Shown one piece after another: positions 46,895-54,679 of a stretch of 64,000 nt of DNA. Made by a program: the position numbers and the translations under genes. The stretch lies in the NCBI RefSeq assembly GCF_000156195.1, contig NZ_GG688320.1, forward strand, positions 1-64,000, given 5' to 3'. The notes beneath the pieces are model-generated. The model saw only the letters and a list, made by a program, of their open reading frames with translations, was not told the DNA's origin and searched no databases. The stretch is from Bacteroides finegoldii DSM 17565 (GTDB lineage Bacteria; Bacteroidota; Bacteroidia; Bacteroidales; Bacteroidaceae). Each line of letters opens with the position of its first letter. The first letter of the stretch is position 1.

Positions 46895-47200
46895 TCAGTT
46901 CATATTCAAATTTTCATCGAACGGAATAGTATTAATGTCAGCCTTTCTCGTATAGGCCTGCATAAGCCCCATGGAAAGCAGTATATAGACATTCTTATTC
47001 GCTTTGACAACCCCAGAAATAGAGCCGACAATATGTTCAGTCTTGCCGGTAATGATTGAGCCGGCTATCTGCTCAAGCCCGTCCGGATGGTCCTCACTGG
47101 CCGCAACGCTCATAAAGGCACTAAGATTATTTTCCTTACAAAAGTTATCCACGTATTGGCAGAGTTCCTTTACTGCCTCTTTCTGTTTTTCTGTAATCAT
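46895..47200 (-). CDS. Hypothetical early protein
   Basis: 101 residues, helical (MITEKQKEAVKELCQYVDNF) with a Gly-rich centre. Family not recognised. Position in the early operon between the zinc-ribbon gene and the split gene. Confidence 0.55.
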   Translation of the reverse strand: MITEKQKEAVKELCQYVDNFCKENNLSAFMSVAASEDHPDGLEQIAGSIITGKTEHIVGSISGVVKANKNVYILLSMGLMQAYTRKADINTIPFDENLNMN

Positions 47201-47219
47201 TTCAGTTAAATTTTAATGG

Positions 47220-48124
47220 TTAATAATTATATGTTGAAATCGCGAAATCTCTTTTTTGATACTGGCTGTACATAGTTTCCTCCCAATCCGTCTCTTCCTC
47301 CTCCGGAAGGTCATCCTCATCAAGTTCTACCTCCTTACGGTAAATCAGATACCGTGCCTCCAGAAAGAAGAGGACCACGCGACGCAGGAACTCACGGGCG
47401 GAGGCGATGCCGTGCTTTTCCATGAAGGCGGCGATACGGTCCGAACCGATAGTGTTCGTGCGGATGCTCACCAGACACTGCCGGCGGAAGTCCTTCAGCG
47501 TGCTGCCCCTCACCTCGAGCACGCGGTCAGCAATACGGCCGAGACTCTCCGGAATATGGTATCCGGAACCTTCGTCATCCGTTCCCACCAGCAGTTCAGC
47601 GGCGGCCGTCAGCATACCCTCCACGCTCATGCGCTGGGCAGCGGCCGTCTCCTTCAGGAACACGTACTGGTAATTGCTCACGTAGGTATGTATGAGATAA
47701 CCTTCCGGACGGCGGAACACCTCTCCGGCGGCAAGCTCCATCGAAAGGTTGTTCAACGTCACACCGGCACCGCAGCAGAAAGCGCATACCAGGCGGACGG
47801 CAAGACGCTGGCGGTTGCCCCAGCCCCCGGAAACGATGGCACGCTGTAGGCTGTCGGCAACGGCCGGATCCATCTCGAAGAACAGCACCGCCTTCTCCTG
47901 GCGCGGAAGAAGAACGACATGTCCGGAATACGGTCCATGCAGAGAAGGATACGCCGGGTGGCAGTAGAAACCCTGCCACCGTCCGTCATGCGGATATAGG
48001 ACTTTACCAGGTGGTTCATCACTACCGTCATGTCGGAAAAATGATAGTCGGCAACTTTCCCGCGGAACAGTTCATGAAGCAGAACGGGCAGCTTCACAAC
48101 GTAGTTGTAATACTCCTTTCTCAT
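47220..48124 (-). pseudogene. Early protein of unknown family, frameshifted
   Basis: Two overlapping frames seem to be one gene: the first (from 48124, MRKEYYNYVVKLPVLLHELF) is sensible for about 70 residues and then degrades to Arg/Cys/Ser-rich noise; the second is sensible from upstream of its GTG at 47888 to 47220. The two meet near 47905-47935 and adding one C or G in the CCGG there would join them. The second half has helical segments and an acidic C-terminus. Neither half is recognised. Alternatives: a real mutation, an assembly error, or two overlapping genes. Confidence 0.55.
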
Positions 48125-48127
48125 GGC

Positions 48128-48364
48128 TTACTTGCTTGAAGGTTTCCAGTCCACTGTTATAATCGCATCCAGCTCACCGCTACCGCCACACACCGGGCAG
48201 GACACATGCACGTCCTCGCGGCTGCCCTCTTCCGTTCCCCAGAACCAGCCATTACCCTTGCAGTAACCACACTTGTGACCGGTACTGACGAAGTTCTCAC
48301 GGTTAGGCCCCTTACACATATAGGCGGGAGGACAAATCGCCAGCTGTTTCTTTATCCTGCTCAT
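48128..48364 (-). CDS. Small zinc-binding protein with CxxCxG motifs
   Basis: 78 residues from ATG 48364 (MSRIKKQLAICPP), which overlaps the previous stop (48361). Has CGYCKGNGW and CPVCGGSGE, DnaJ-like zinc motifs as in the 44613 gene. Function unknown. Confidence 0.68.
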   Translation of the reverse strand: MSRIKKQLAICPPAYMCKGPNRENFVSTGHKCGYCKGNGWFWGTEEGSREDVHVSCPVCGGSGELDAIITVDWKPSSK

Positions 48365-49038
48365 GCCTGGCCTCCTTTCTGTTTCGGTCCCGTCACATTC
48401 CAATAGTCATAGGCACCCTTCTCCCAGATTGTGTATTCACCAGTGGCCCCCTGATAACGTCCCTTACTGAAGGCGACGTAGCCCTCTACCCATATCTTCA
48501 GGTCGGCATCATACATCACGCTCGTGGCCGCATCACCTTTAGGATTCTTGCCGCGGGCATGGCTGATGAAAACAAACAGCTTGTCCGGAAACTCCTCCTT
48601 CAGCTGGATATAGTCACGATACGTCATCTGCGTGTATTGGAAACTGTCAATGATCACGATGTTGAAACTCTTATGACGCCGGAGCCTGATCTTCAAGGTG
48701 GGGATGTCCTCCTTGATGAACGCCAAATGGCGGCTTACCTCGGCCATACCAAAGCGCCGCAGGTTATTTTGGACAGTCAGAGAAGTTCCTTCCTCCAGGG
48801 AGTTGAACGCCACACGGTCATACTTGCAAAGTTCCTTACAGAGCTGCATCACGAAAGAGGTCTTGCCGTTACCGCTGTTGCCCCACACGAACCAGCAGCC
48901 CCGGACTTCCGGAGTGTCGAAGGCATCCTTCCATTTCCCCTCAAAAGGGAATACGTCATACTTCTTGTTCAGGATGTCCCTGACATTCAAGGCACGTCTC
49001 ATGCCCGCTTTTTTATTATCCTTTTTCTCTTCTTCCAT
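48361..49038 (-). CDS. RecA/AAA-type P-loop ATPase
   Basis: 225 residues. Walker A GNSGNGKTS at about 52-60 and Walker B FNIVIIDS. The fold class (KaiC/Sak4/AAA_24-like) suggests a DNA-recombination or replication-loading ATPase, as expected for a phage that replicates by transposition. It sits next to MuB but is a different protein. Exact family open. Confidence 0.72.
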   Translation of the reverse strand: MEEEKKDNKKAGMRRALNVRDILNKKYDVFPFEGKWKDAFDTPEVRGCWFVWGNSGNGKTSFVMQLCKELCKYDRVAFNSLEEGTSLTVQNNLRRFGMAEVSRHLAFIKEDIPTLKIRLRRHKSFNIVIIDSFQYTQMTYRDYIQLKEEFPDKLFVFISHARGKNPKGDAATSVMYDADLKIWVEGYVAFSKGRYQGATGEYTIWEKGAYDYWNVTGPKQKGGQA

Positions 49039-49040
49039 GG

Positions 49041-49397
49041 TCAGAACAGTTTTAGTTGTCGGATATTGTCTATTTGATCAAGCACGGCCTGCCGTGCGGC
49101 ACCCCGCAGTTTCTCGTGGCAGAGCATCCTGCCGAGTGCCCACAGAAGGGCATTCTCACGGGTAGCAAACTGTCCCCATTTACGTCCCGGGTTGAAACCG
49201 CCGCCGAAACCGCCCACCTCCATGTGAACGCCAGCAACCCACCAGCCGTCCTGCTGTCCCACAAGGGCGTCCAGATAGTCGCGACCATTCCGGTAAACGG
49301 TCACCGTCTCGTATTCCCTCAAGACTGGGTAATCGCTCCAGGGAGCAGGAAGCTGCTCGCGACCGTCGATCTTTAAGTATTCAAATTTGTTTTCCAT
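49041..49397 (-). CDS. Hypothetical early protein
   Basis: 118 residues from ATG 49397 (MENKFEYLKIDGREQLPAPW). No membrane segment; Gly-rich middle (GVHMEVGGFGGGFNPGRKWGQFAT). Lies between the ATPase and MuB. Function unknown. Confidence 0.6.
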   Translation of the reverse strand: MENKFEYLKIDGREQLPAPWSDYPVLREYETVTVYRNGRDYLDALVGQQDGWWVAGVHMEVGGFGGGFNPGRKWGQFATRENALLWALGRMLCHEKLRGAARQAVLDQIDNIRQLKLF

Positions 49398-49435
49398 ATC
49401 CTTAAAATTACGTTTGAACGGTATTTGAACGGGAG

Positions 49436-50305
49436 TCATTCCCCCACCATGCGTTTCACCTTGTGAATGGACTTCCTCACACGCCGCAAATCAAAGTCAC
49501 ATGTCGAAGCCTCCTTTATCACCTTATCGATGTCTTTCTTGTCAGTCACACCGTTGGCGGAACAGATCGCAAACACGTCGTTCACGTCCGTAGGCTCTAG
49601 CTCATAAAATTTCCGTCCGATACGGCTGTAGAACTCCTTGTAGCCAGGCTTCTGGTATCGCAGACCATTGCTGATGCGTTTGGCAATATAATCGGTACTC
49701 AAAAACACGACGCCGCATTTCTCCTCCAGTTTGTTGTACAGGCTGATGAAGTAGTGGAACACCGGTTCGGTCAGCTTGTCCGCCTCGTCGAACACCAGCA
49801 GGGGCGCGTCCATCTGGATGATATCATCCAAAATAAGTCCCCACACCTCACGGATATTATACCCTTCAGTCCGGATCCCGACCGTGCGGGCTATCTCGCG
49901 GACAAAGTCACCTTTCTTCATGTCCTCGGAGCAGAGAATATAGAAAACCTCCTTATGCTCATGAAGGTAAACACGGGCGGTGGTACTCTTGCCACAACCA
50001 GCCTCACCGGTCACCCATGTGACATTGCGCCAGCGCTGCGCATCGGAGAGCACAGCCGTGATCTCCTGGTAAGCGCCGGTCTCCACGATCTGCCAGCCGG
50101 TAGCGCTTACACCACCGACCTGCGAGGCGACATTACGGAACATCTCGTCACTGATATTCTCATAACGCCCGTTCAGGATATTGCTCACAGTACCCACACT
50201 GACTCCCTTCAGACTACCCGCGGCCTTCGTCTGGCTCGGATACTTCGCCACGTAAGCCCGGAGGCTCTCACTGATGGCGTTCTTCTCTTTCATTGTAATT
50301 TCCAT
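49436..50305 (-). CDS. MuB-type transposition ATPase
   Basis: 289 residues from ATG 50305. N-terminal HTH (KAAGSLKGVSVGTVSNILNGRYENI), then an AAA domain with Walker A VTGEAGCGKSTT and Walker B LLVFDEADK, sensor segments VVFLSTDY. MuB binds target DNA non-specifically and brings it to MuA. It lies directly after the transposase, as in Mu. Confidence 0.88.
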   Translation of the reverse strand: MEITMKEKNAISESLRAYVAKYPSQTKAAGSLKGVSVGTVSNILNGRYENISDEMFRNVASQVGGVSATGWQIVETGAYQEITAVLSDAQRWRNVTWVTGEAGCGKSTTARVYLHEHKEVFYILCSEDMKKGDFVREIARTVGIRTEGYNIREVWGLILDDIIQMDAPLLVFDEADKLTEPVFHYFISLYNKLEEKCGVVFLSTDYIAKRISNGLRYQKPGYKEFYSRIGRKFYELEPTDVNDVFAICSANGVTDKKDIDKVIKEASTCDFDLRRVRKSIHKVKRMVGE

Positions 50306-50340
50306 AATCAATATTTTTTATCTTGTTATAAATCTGTTCC

Positions 50341-52380
50341 TTATAATTTCCCGACCACCTTGCGGATGCTCACTTCCTTCTTCTCAAAGCTGTCCCATGT
50401 CACGTTGCTGATGACTTTCATGTCACGGCCTATGGAAGGACGGGGCGGCTGGCTGTATTTTCTCGTGCGGCGGTCAATCTGGTGTTGCGCCTCCTTTCCG
50501 AGACCTTTCAGGTCAGGAGTACGCAAACCGTTCTGTTCCGGTGCGACACCATGCTCATACTCGATATCTTTGGCGACGACCTGACGGTTTATACGTTCAT
50601 TGACGACGGCCTCCTGCTGGGTGCGGATGAAACGTTTTTCGGCTTCCGTCTGCTCCTGCTGGGCACGGTGGATCATCAGCGGGAACGAGGCCACACACTC
50701 GAAACGCATCGCACCGCCCTTGTCCTTGTAAAGCAACCGTACGCTGCTCATGTCATAGGGATCGTACTGGACATAGAACTTCTTGTAGGTATTACGCCGG
50801 CGCCATTCCAGGTCAGGCTCACCGGGAGCGGAGAAAACCTCGTAAGGGTATTTCTTTCCCTGTACCGTGATCTCGATACCGCTGGCGGTGAACAGCGACG
50901 GTTTATCGGTTGTGTACCAGAACATCTCCACCATATCAGGAACGCTGACCGGATCGGTGGCCTCGTTCACGCTGGTATTGTACATCTCAATACGGGGGAT
51001 GCCAGTAGCCGGGTGCTTCATTGAGTTCCACTGCTCACGGGCGGCGGCATACTGTTCCTTCAGTTCCTCCAATGTGGGAAGGGAGTCGATGTTCGCGTTG
51101 ATGAATTCCAAATTCGGACGGCTTGTATCTCTCTTTGCCGTAATATTCTGCCCGGTGAAACCGAAACGTTTCTTCAATACCTGGCTCTGGAAGCGGTAGA
51201 AAATGTTCTCAATCGTCTTAGATTCGCCATTATACGGAGCTGTCGGGCGGTGGATACGGCTGATCTTCGAGAAAAGACCCAGCGCCGCGTTCTTCTTATG
51301 ACCGCCCTGGTTGTCGCACACGATCTCGTAGGGTTTGTACCGGCTCGTTTGGATAGCCATGCGGAAAGCATGATACTGGGCGATATAGTCCTCATTGTCG
51401 CTGATGTAATAACCGAGCAGAACTTCACTATAGGCATCCACCACCTCGTACACGCTTGTAGTACACTTGTTTCCGTTCTCGTCACGATAGTAGAGGTTCA
51501 GCTTCGTGCCGTCGCCATACCAAAGGCTGTCACGACGGCTCGGAAGGATGGTCCGGTGCTTGCGGTCATAACGCTGGTGTGCCTTCATTTCCCCATAAAC
51601 GGCATCGTACCACAGAGGTTCGACACGCGGGCTGTTGAACCATTCGCGGAGGCTGCGGGGACTCTTCAGGGGCTTCCAGCCACGTTCCGGAGCGACACGG
51701 TTGTACTCCTCGAAGATCTCCATGTCAGTATAAACCGGAACGCGGCTGCGTTTCAATGCAACAAGGTAACGCCCGCCGTCCTCCTCGATCTTCAGCGTGT
51801 TGCTGTTGCCGTATTTACCGCTCACAAGCACACCGTAGTTGTCGGGACGGAACTTGTTTATCAGGGCTTTCAAACGCCCCACACTGCCCGGAAGGCTGTG
51901 CCCGTACACCGGACGCCATTCCTCACTCGTGACAAGCAGAAGTTCCCAAAGGTTACGGCGGAAACCGGTCAGCTTGTTATTGGATGAACTCAAGCGTTTG
52001 AACTCTTCCATCAGCGCGTTCAGTACCGAAGCATTCCAGGTGTATTCCTTCTTCACATCCACGGGAAGAGCGACTATCTCACCGTTCTTGTCGTAGCGGT
52101 ACTCCTCAAAAAAGCGCTCGGCCTTCTCGTCTTTCTTCACTATGTTACGAATCATTTCCTGTCTCATTTGCTGTTCAGGTTCTCCTTTGAGAAGAACCCA
52201 ACGTCGTTTATACTTTTCGGGAAGGGAGGAATAGGCATACAGAGCCGGATTATTTTCACCACCGCCACGGGAAACGACATCCAGTTTTTCTCGGGACAGC
52301 TGGCTATTCAAAGTGCCTTTGGGCATTATATCCAGCAACTCTTTGTAAGTTACACACAATATATTATCAAAGTATTCCAT
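50341..52380 (-). CDS. MuA-type DDE transposase
   Basis: 679 residues. N-terminal DNA-binding part (about 1-240), then an RNase H-type catalytic core with Asp290 (YGDGTKL), Asp356 (VCDNQGGH) and a Glu at 386 or 391 (NGESKTIENIFYRFQ), then a beta-barrel-like domain and a C-terminal MuB-contact region. Catalyses strand transfer for integration and replicative transposition. It is the main integration enzyme; no tyrosine or serine recombinase is present. Confidence 0.95.
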   Translation of the reverse strand: MEYFDNILCVTYKELLDIMPKGTLNSQLSREKLDVVSRGGGENNPALYAYSSLPEKYKRRWVLLKGEPEQQMRQEMIRNIVKKDEKAERFFEEYRYDKNGEIVALPVDVKKEYTWNASVLNALMEEFKRLSSSNNKLTGFRRNLWELLLVTSEEWRPVYGHSLPGSVGRLKALINKFRPDNYGVLVSGKYGNSNTLKIEEDGGRYLVALKRSRVPVYTDMEIFEEYNRVAPERGWKPLKSPRSLREWFNSPRVEPLWYDAVYGEMKAHQRYDRKHRTILPSRRDSLWYGDGTKLNLYYRDENGNKCTTSVYEVVDAYSEVLLGYYISDNEDYIAQYHAFRMAIQTSRYKPYEIVCDNQGGHKKNAALGLFSKISRIHRPTAPYNGESKTIENIFYRFQSQVLKKRFGFTGQNITAKRDTSRPNLEFINANIDSLPTLEELKEQYAAAREQWNSMKHPATGIPRIEMYNTSVNEATDPVSVPDMVEMFWYTTDKPSLFTASGIEITVQGKKYPYEVFSAPGEPDLEWRRRNTYKKFYVQYDPYDMSSVRLLYKDKGGAMRFECVASFPLMIHRAQQEQTEAEKRFIRTQQEAVVNERINRQVVAKDIEYEHGVAPEQNGLRTPDLKGLGKEAQHQIDRRTRKYSQPPRPSIGRDMKVISNVTWDSFEKKEVSIRKVVGKL

Positions 52381-52395
52381 CTCCCAGCTTGATTA

Positions 52396-52617
52396 TCAAT
52401 CCTCTAAATCATTCAAAGGGACATGCTTCTTCAGCAGCCGCACGGAGATCCCGAAATTCAACACTACGAGAAGTTCCAGCAGCGGATTAATAAAAAAAAT
52501 AGAGAGCAGGATCCCGAAACTCATACAGAAGTAAAGCACGCAAAAGCGCTGTTTTCGTTTCAGACGAGCAAACCAGTGTAGCTGGTCGCTGAACAATGTC
52601 ATCAAATCATTTTTCAT
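52396..52617 (-). CDS. Small membrane protein of the early operon
   Basis: 73 residues from ATG 52617 (MKNDLMTLF). Two hydrophobic segments (FCVLYFCMSFGILLSIFF and LLELLVVLNFGISV). Overlaps the previous stop by 11 bp. Could be superinfection-exclusion-like, but nothing in the sequence proves it. Confidence 0.55.
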   Translation of the reverse strand: MKNDLMTLFSDQLHWFARLKRKQRFCVLYFCMSFGILLSIFFINPLLELLVVLNFGISVRLLKKHVPLNDLED

Positions 52618-52807
52618 GGCTACTTGTATTTTGAGGATTACCACCTACTTTGGATCCACCGCGCTCAATGGCGAGCTTACGAATGGAACGGGCCAGTTTG
52701 CTGTTCTTACGGAAGGCAAGCGCATGACTCACCATCACGTTTGTACAGCCCATCAGTTCGGCAATTTTATTCACCTCACCGTATTCTACAACTATTCGTT
52801 CTTTCAT
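52607..52807 (-). CDS. Small HTH DNA-binding protein (Ner-like position)
   Basis: 66 residues with a HTH (VNKIAELMGCTNVMVSHALAFRKNSKLARSIRKLA), basic. In Mu the first early gene after the promoter region is ner, a small negative regulator; position agrees, homology is not proven. Confidence 0.62.
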   Translation of the reverse strand: MKERIVVEYGEVNKIAELMGCTNVMVSHALAFRKNSKLARSIRKLAIERGGSKVGGNPQNTSSHEK

Positions 52808-52835
52808 ACTATCTAATATTTAAATTATCGTAGTG

Positions 52836-52916
52836 GGCAGTCGCGGATTCGAACCGCGGACCATAACCTCTCCATTATAGGAGTTTAGTTTGTTCTACCA
52901 GCTGAACTAACTGCCC
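52836..52916 (-). tRNA. tRNA-like gene with abnormal anticodon arm
   Basis: 81 nt on the minus strand, inside the early transcript. Acceptor GGGCAGU/ACUGCCC with a discriminator A, D arm GUUC-AGCUGGUA-GAAC, and T arm CGCGG-UUCGAAU-CCGCG are all perfect. The anticodon arm is not: 26 nt replace the usual 17. It folds as AACU/GGUU, an internal bulge, CUCC/GGAG and a 6-base loop UAUAAU, with no canonical 7-base loop or anticodon. So no amino acid is assigned. Could be a mimic, a decoy, or a degraded tRNA. Confidence 0.72.
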
Positions 52917-52926
52917 GAGAAAATTA

Positions 52927-53118
52927 TTAAAGCTTCTTTATCGCATCCTCCGGAACACATATTACAGTCCAAACCTGACCATTTTTCATATAATCGATAT
53001 TATATTCCCGCACGAACGTACAAATGTTATAATCCCAGTCACGAACTATACCATCAATGATCTCACCATTTCTCTTGGTGATTCTCACACTTTGTCCCTT
53101 TTTAAATTTTGCTTCCAT
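52927..53118 (-). CDS. Small early protein, SH3-like
   Basis: 63 residues from ATG 53118 (MEAKFKKGQSVRITKRNGEII). Beta-rich with a GQSVRITKRNG turn like SH3-type small barrel domains. First gene of the early operon after the promoter at 53198. Unknown function. Confidence 0.6.
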   Translation of the reverse strand: MEAKFKKGQSVRITKRNGEIIDGIVRDWDYNICTFVREYNIDYMKNGQVWTVICVPEDAIKKL

Positions 53119-53197
53119 TTTGCTTCTTTTCAAATTCTCATTGTTACCTCAAGCCTTTTTTGTAGCTTTGGGGCGTGTTTAAACTTTAATCACGTGG

Positions 53198-53228
53198 CAA
53201 ATATAGTCTAAGTTTCTTAGACAGCAAA
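53198..53228 (-). promoter_or_regulatory. Leftward early promoter
   Basis: -33 TTTG at 53225-53228 and -7 TATATTTG at 53198-53205, 19 bases apart, both full matches on the minus strand. Operator O1 at 53207-53221 occupies the spacer exactly. First gene start is 53118, about 72 bases after the expected start site. Confidence 0.8.
53207..53221. promoter_or_regulatory. Repressor operator O1
   Basis: TCTAAGTTTCTTAGA, a perfect palindrome (6-bp arms, 3-bp centre) between the -33 and -7 boxes of the early promoter. Confidence 0.75.
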
Positions 53229-53235
53229 GTATTAA

Positions 53236-53250
53236 TCCAAATAATTTAGA
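53236..53250. promoter_or_regulatory. Repressor operator O2 (degenerate)
   Basis: TCCAAATAATTTAGA, 29 bp from O1, same frame of symmetry; two mismatches in one arm, one in the other. Confidence 0.5.
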
Positions 53251-53253
53251 TTT

Positions 53254-53673
53254 ATGAGTATTTTTTCTAAGAATCTTAGATATTTAAGGGAAAGTAGGGG
53301 ACTTAAATTAGATGAATTTGAGTTTCTGGGCATCAAAAAAGGTACAATGTCAAACTATGAACTGGGTAATACAGAACCTAAATTGAGTTTGTTATGTGAA
53401 ATATCTAAGTTTTTTAGAATATCAATCGACGACTTTCTTTTAAAAGATATAGAAGCCGAAAAAATTACACCAGTAGTAACGGAAACAGCTCCTCCAGAAA
53501 CAGCTAACAATAATTTTAGGGAGCTTCTGGATGTTTTAAGGGAAAAAGACTCCACCATTCGAGAAATGGCAGAGGAAATAGGGATGCTCAAACAGACAAT
53601 TACACAACTTAAACAGGACAAGTCGGGGCGTGTTTCGGATGCAAGCGATTCTACGGTTGCCAATGCCATCTAA
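53254..53673 (+). CDS. Prophage repressor (XRE-type HTH)
   Basis: 139 residues. XRE helix-turn-helix at about 9-60 (LKLDEFEFLGIKKGTMSNYELGNTEPKLSLLCEISKFF), a linker, then a C-terminal coiled coil (REKDSTIREMAEEIGMLKQTITQL) for oligomerisation; no LexA-type self-cleavage domain is seen. Divergent from the early operon with operators in between and inside its own first codons, so it represses the early promoter and probably itself. How it is inactivated on induction is not visible. Confidence 0.85.
   Translation: MSIFSKNLRYLRESRGLKLDEFEFLGIKKGTMSNYELGNTEPKLSLLCEISKFFRISIDDFLLKDIEAEKITPVVTETAPPETANNNFRELLDVLREKDSTIREMAEEIGMLKQTITQLKQDKSGRVSDASDSTVANAI
53266..53280. promoter_or_regulatory. Repressor operator O3
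   Basis: TCTAAGAATCTTAGA, a perfect palindrome 30 bp from O2, covering codons 5-9 of the repressor gene, so it likely mediates autoregulation. Confidence 0.7.
53404..53418. promoter_or_regulatory. Repressor operator-like site O4
   Basis: TCTAAGTTTTTTAGA inside the repressor gene; one arm differs by a single base. Possible auxiliary site for looping. Confidence 0.45.
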
Positions 53674-54072
53674 AACGTGTTTTATGGGGAAAGGGAGGTA
53701 AAAACAGTTAAATCACTATTTTACAGCAGAATATATAAAAATACAGGGGAGTAAATAAATATTATCTATATACAATTTACCCCCTACAATATTATAAAAA
53801 CCGATGAATACCAAATAAAAAAAAGATATTTCCCCGTTTTATTAGAATAAAATAGGCACAAAAATGAATAACCAAATGAATAAGCAATCAAAACATTTCG
53901 TTTTTGTAATAGCTTAAATGAATAACCAAATGAATAAGCAAGTGAATAACCTTTCCACTTTTTAAGACGTTCAAAGCGTTCAAACGGATAAATACAGCTT
54001 TCCATCATAGTTTGACACTTATAAGGGCAAAAAAAGCCGCTTTTGCGGCTTTTAATTGCGTTCTAAGGCATT
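53674..54072. other. AT-rich intergenic region with repeats
   Basis: 400 bp without a convincing gene. A 74-codon open frame on the minus strand at 53784-54008 reads as translated repeat and is not called. The notable content is the direct repeat at 53862-53941. Confidence 0.5.
53862..53941. repeat. Direct repeat of AAATGAATAACC/AAATGAATAAGC units
   Basis: A 26-bp sequence at 53862-53887 occurs again at 53916-53941, 54 bp apart. Each copy is made of two 12-bp units of the form AAATGAATAAxC, and a fifth TGAATAA follows at 53943. Too short and too few for CRISPR; looks like an iteron-type protein-binding array. Confidence 0.6.
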
Positions 54073-54285
54073 TTATCCCTTTCTGGTACATGTTATCAAG
54101 CGAGACTGAATAATCATTGCACGTTTCGTGTATTTGGCAATGTCATCAACCAGTCCAGCATGTAAAAGACTACTCTTAGTGATTCCGACCTGTTTCTCCG
54201 TCAGAGTTTCAAAAATGGCCGATATACTACCAAAGTAGATGTTCTTTTTCTCAAAAATCAAATGTACATGGATAACTTTACTCAT
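54073..54285 (-). CDS. Small Bacteroides mobile-element protein
   Basis: 70 residues (MSKVIHVHLIFEKKNIYFGSI...), of a type I recognise from Bacteroides conjugative and phage elements, function unknown. Has its own -7 box at 54309 and lies at the phage right end, away from the early operon. Confidence 0.72.
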   Translation of the reverse strand: MSKVIHVHLIFEKKNIYFGSISAIFETLTEKQVGITKSSLLHAGLVDDIAKYTKRAMIIQSRLITCTRKG

Positions 54286-54308
54286 GATATACGGTATTTA
54301 TTTCACTG

Positions 54309-54316
54309 CAAATATA
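54309..54316 (-). promoter_or_regulatory. -7 box for the 54285 gene
   Basis: TATATTTG on the minus strand, 23 bases before the ATG. Full TAnnTTTG match. Confidence 0.55.
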
Positions 54317-54411
54317 CCAAATATCAGCTATATGGAATAATTTCAATGAATAAAAATAGGAGAGAAGCGAAGCGCTCCCCTACTCCACTTGCATAAATTA
54401 CACCATTTGGT

Positions 54412-54419
54412 TATCTTTG
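54412..54419 (+). promoter_or_regulatory. Outward-facing -7 box near the right end
   Basis: TATCTTTG with a CTTG -33-like box 20 bases earlier. It would transcribe to the right, across the phage end into the susD/susC genes antisense. No good ORF follows. The rest of 54286-54671 has a short inverted repeat at about 54360 and the right-end sites. Confidence 0.4.
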
Positions 54420-54561
54420 TATATGGAAGTATGGCCTGGGCAAAGAATCGGAGTAAAATAATACCATACTGCCTGAATTCTCCCCTACCCCACTCCTAAT
54501 GTAAAGAGATTCATTTGAACGGCGTTCAAACAAGGTTCAAATGTAAGCTCGATGTAAAGCG

Positions 54562-54578
54562 ATGTAAACGCTTCGTTT
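54562..54578 (-). repeat. Right subterminal repeat (R2)
   Basis: AAACGAAGCGTTTACAT read on the minus strand, 93 bp inside the right end. Degenerate copy of the terminal repeat in the same orientation as R1. Confidence 0.5.
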
Positions 54579-54654
54579 TTCCACCCAGCTCACTCCTACC
54601 CCGTTCTAACGCTTTGAAAACCAAAGCAATCAGATATTTTCAGACCGACCGAAC

Positions 54655-54671
54655 TTTGACACGCATCGTTT
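54655..54671 (-). repeat. Right terminal inverted repeat (R1)
   Basis: AAACGATGCGTGTCAAA on the minus strand, 16 of 17 matches to L1. Marks the right end of the phage. Confidence 0.7.
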
Positions 54672-54679
54672 CTCCCCCC

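Larger units (their letters stand above)
11874..54671. mobile_element. Mu-like transposable prophage with siphovirus-type tail and DGR (hankyphage-like)
   Basis: The ends are marked by inverted copies of AAACGATGCGT followed by T or G and TCAAA (11874-11890 and complement of 54655-54671), each with a second subterminal copy. Inside are MuA- and MuB-type transposition genes, Mu-type terminase, gp36, portal and MuF genes, and no integrase. The tail set has tube, G/GT chaperones, tape measure and Dit/Tal-like proteins but no sheath, so the particle is predicted to be a siphovirus. The exact terminal base is uncertain, since a stretch of up to about 15 bp between the right repeat and recognisable susD sequence may be phage, host or scar. 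No 5-bp target duplication is visible, as expected if the flanks were rearranged. Confidence 0.92.

Noticed and set aside
53862..53941. CRISPR-like direct repeats
   Set aside because: Only two 26-bp copies with no further regular spacers and no cas genes.
53784..54008. 74-codon minus-strand frame near the right end
   Set aside because: Translation of the AT-rich repeat; hydrophobic/aromatic noise and no start signal.
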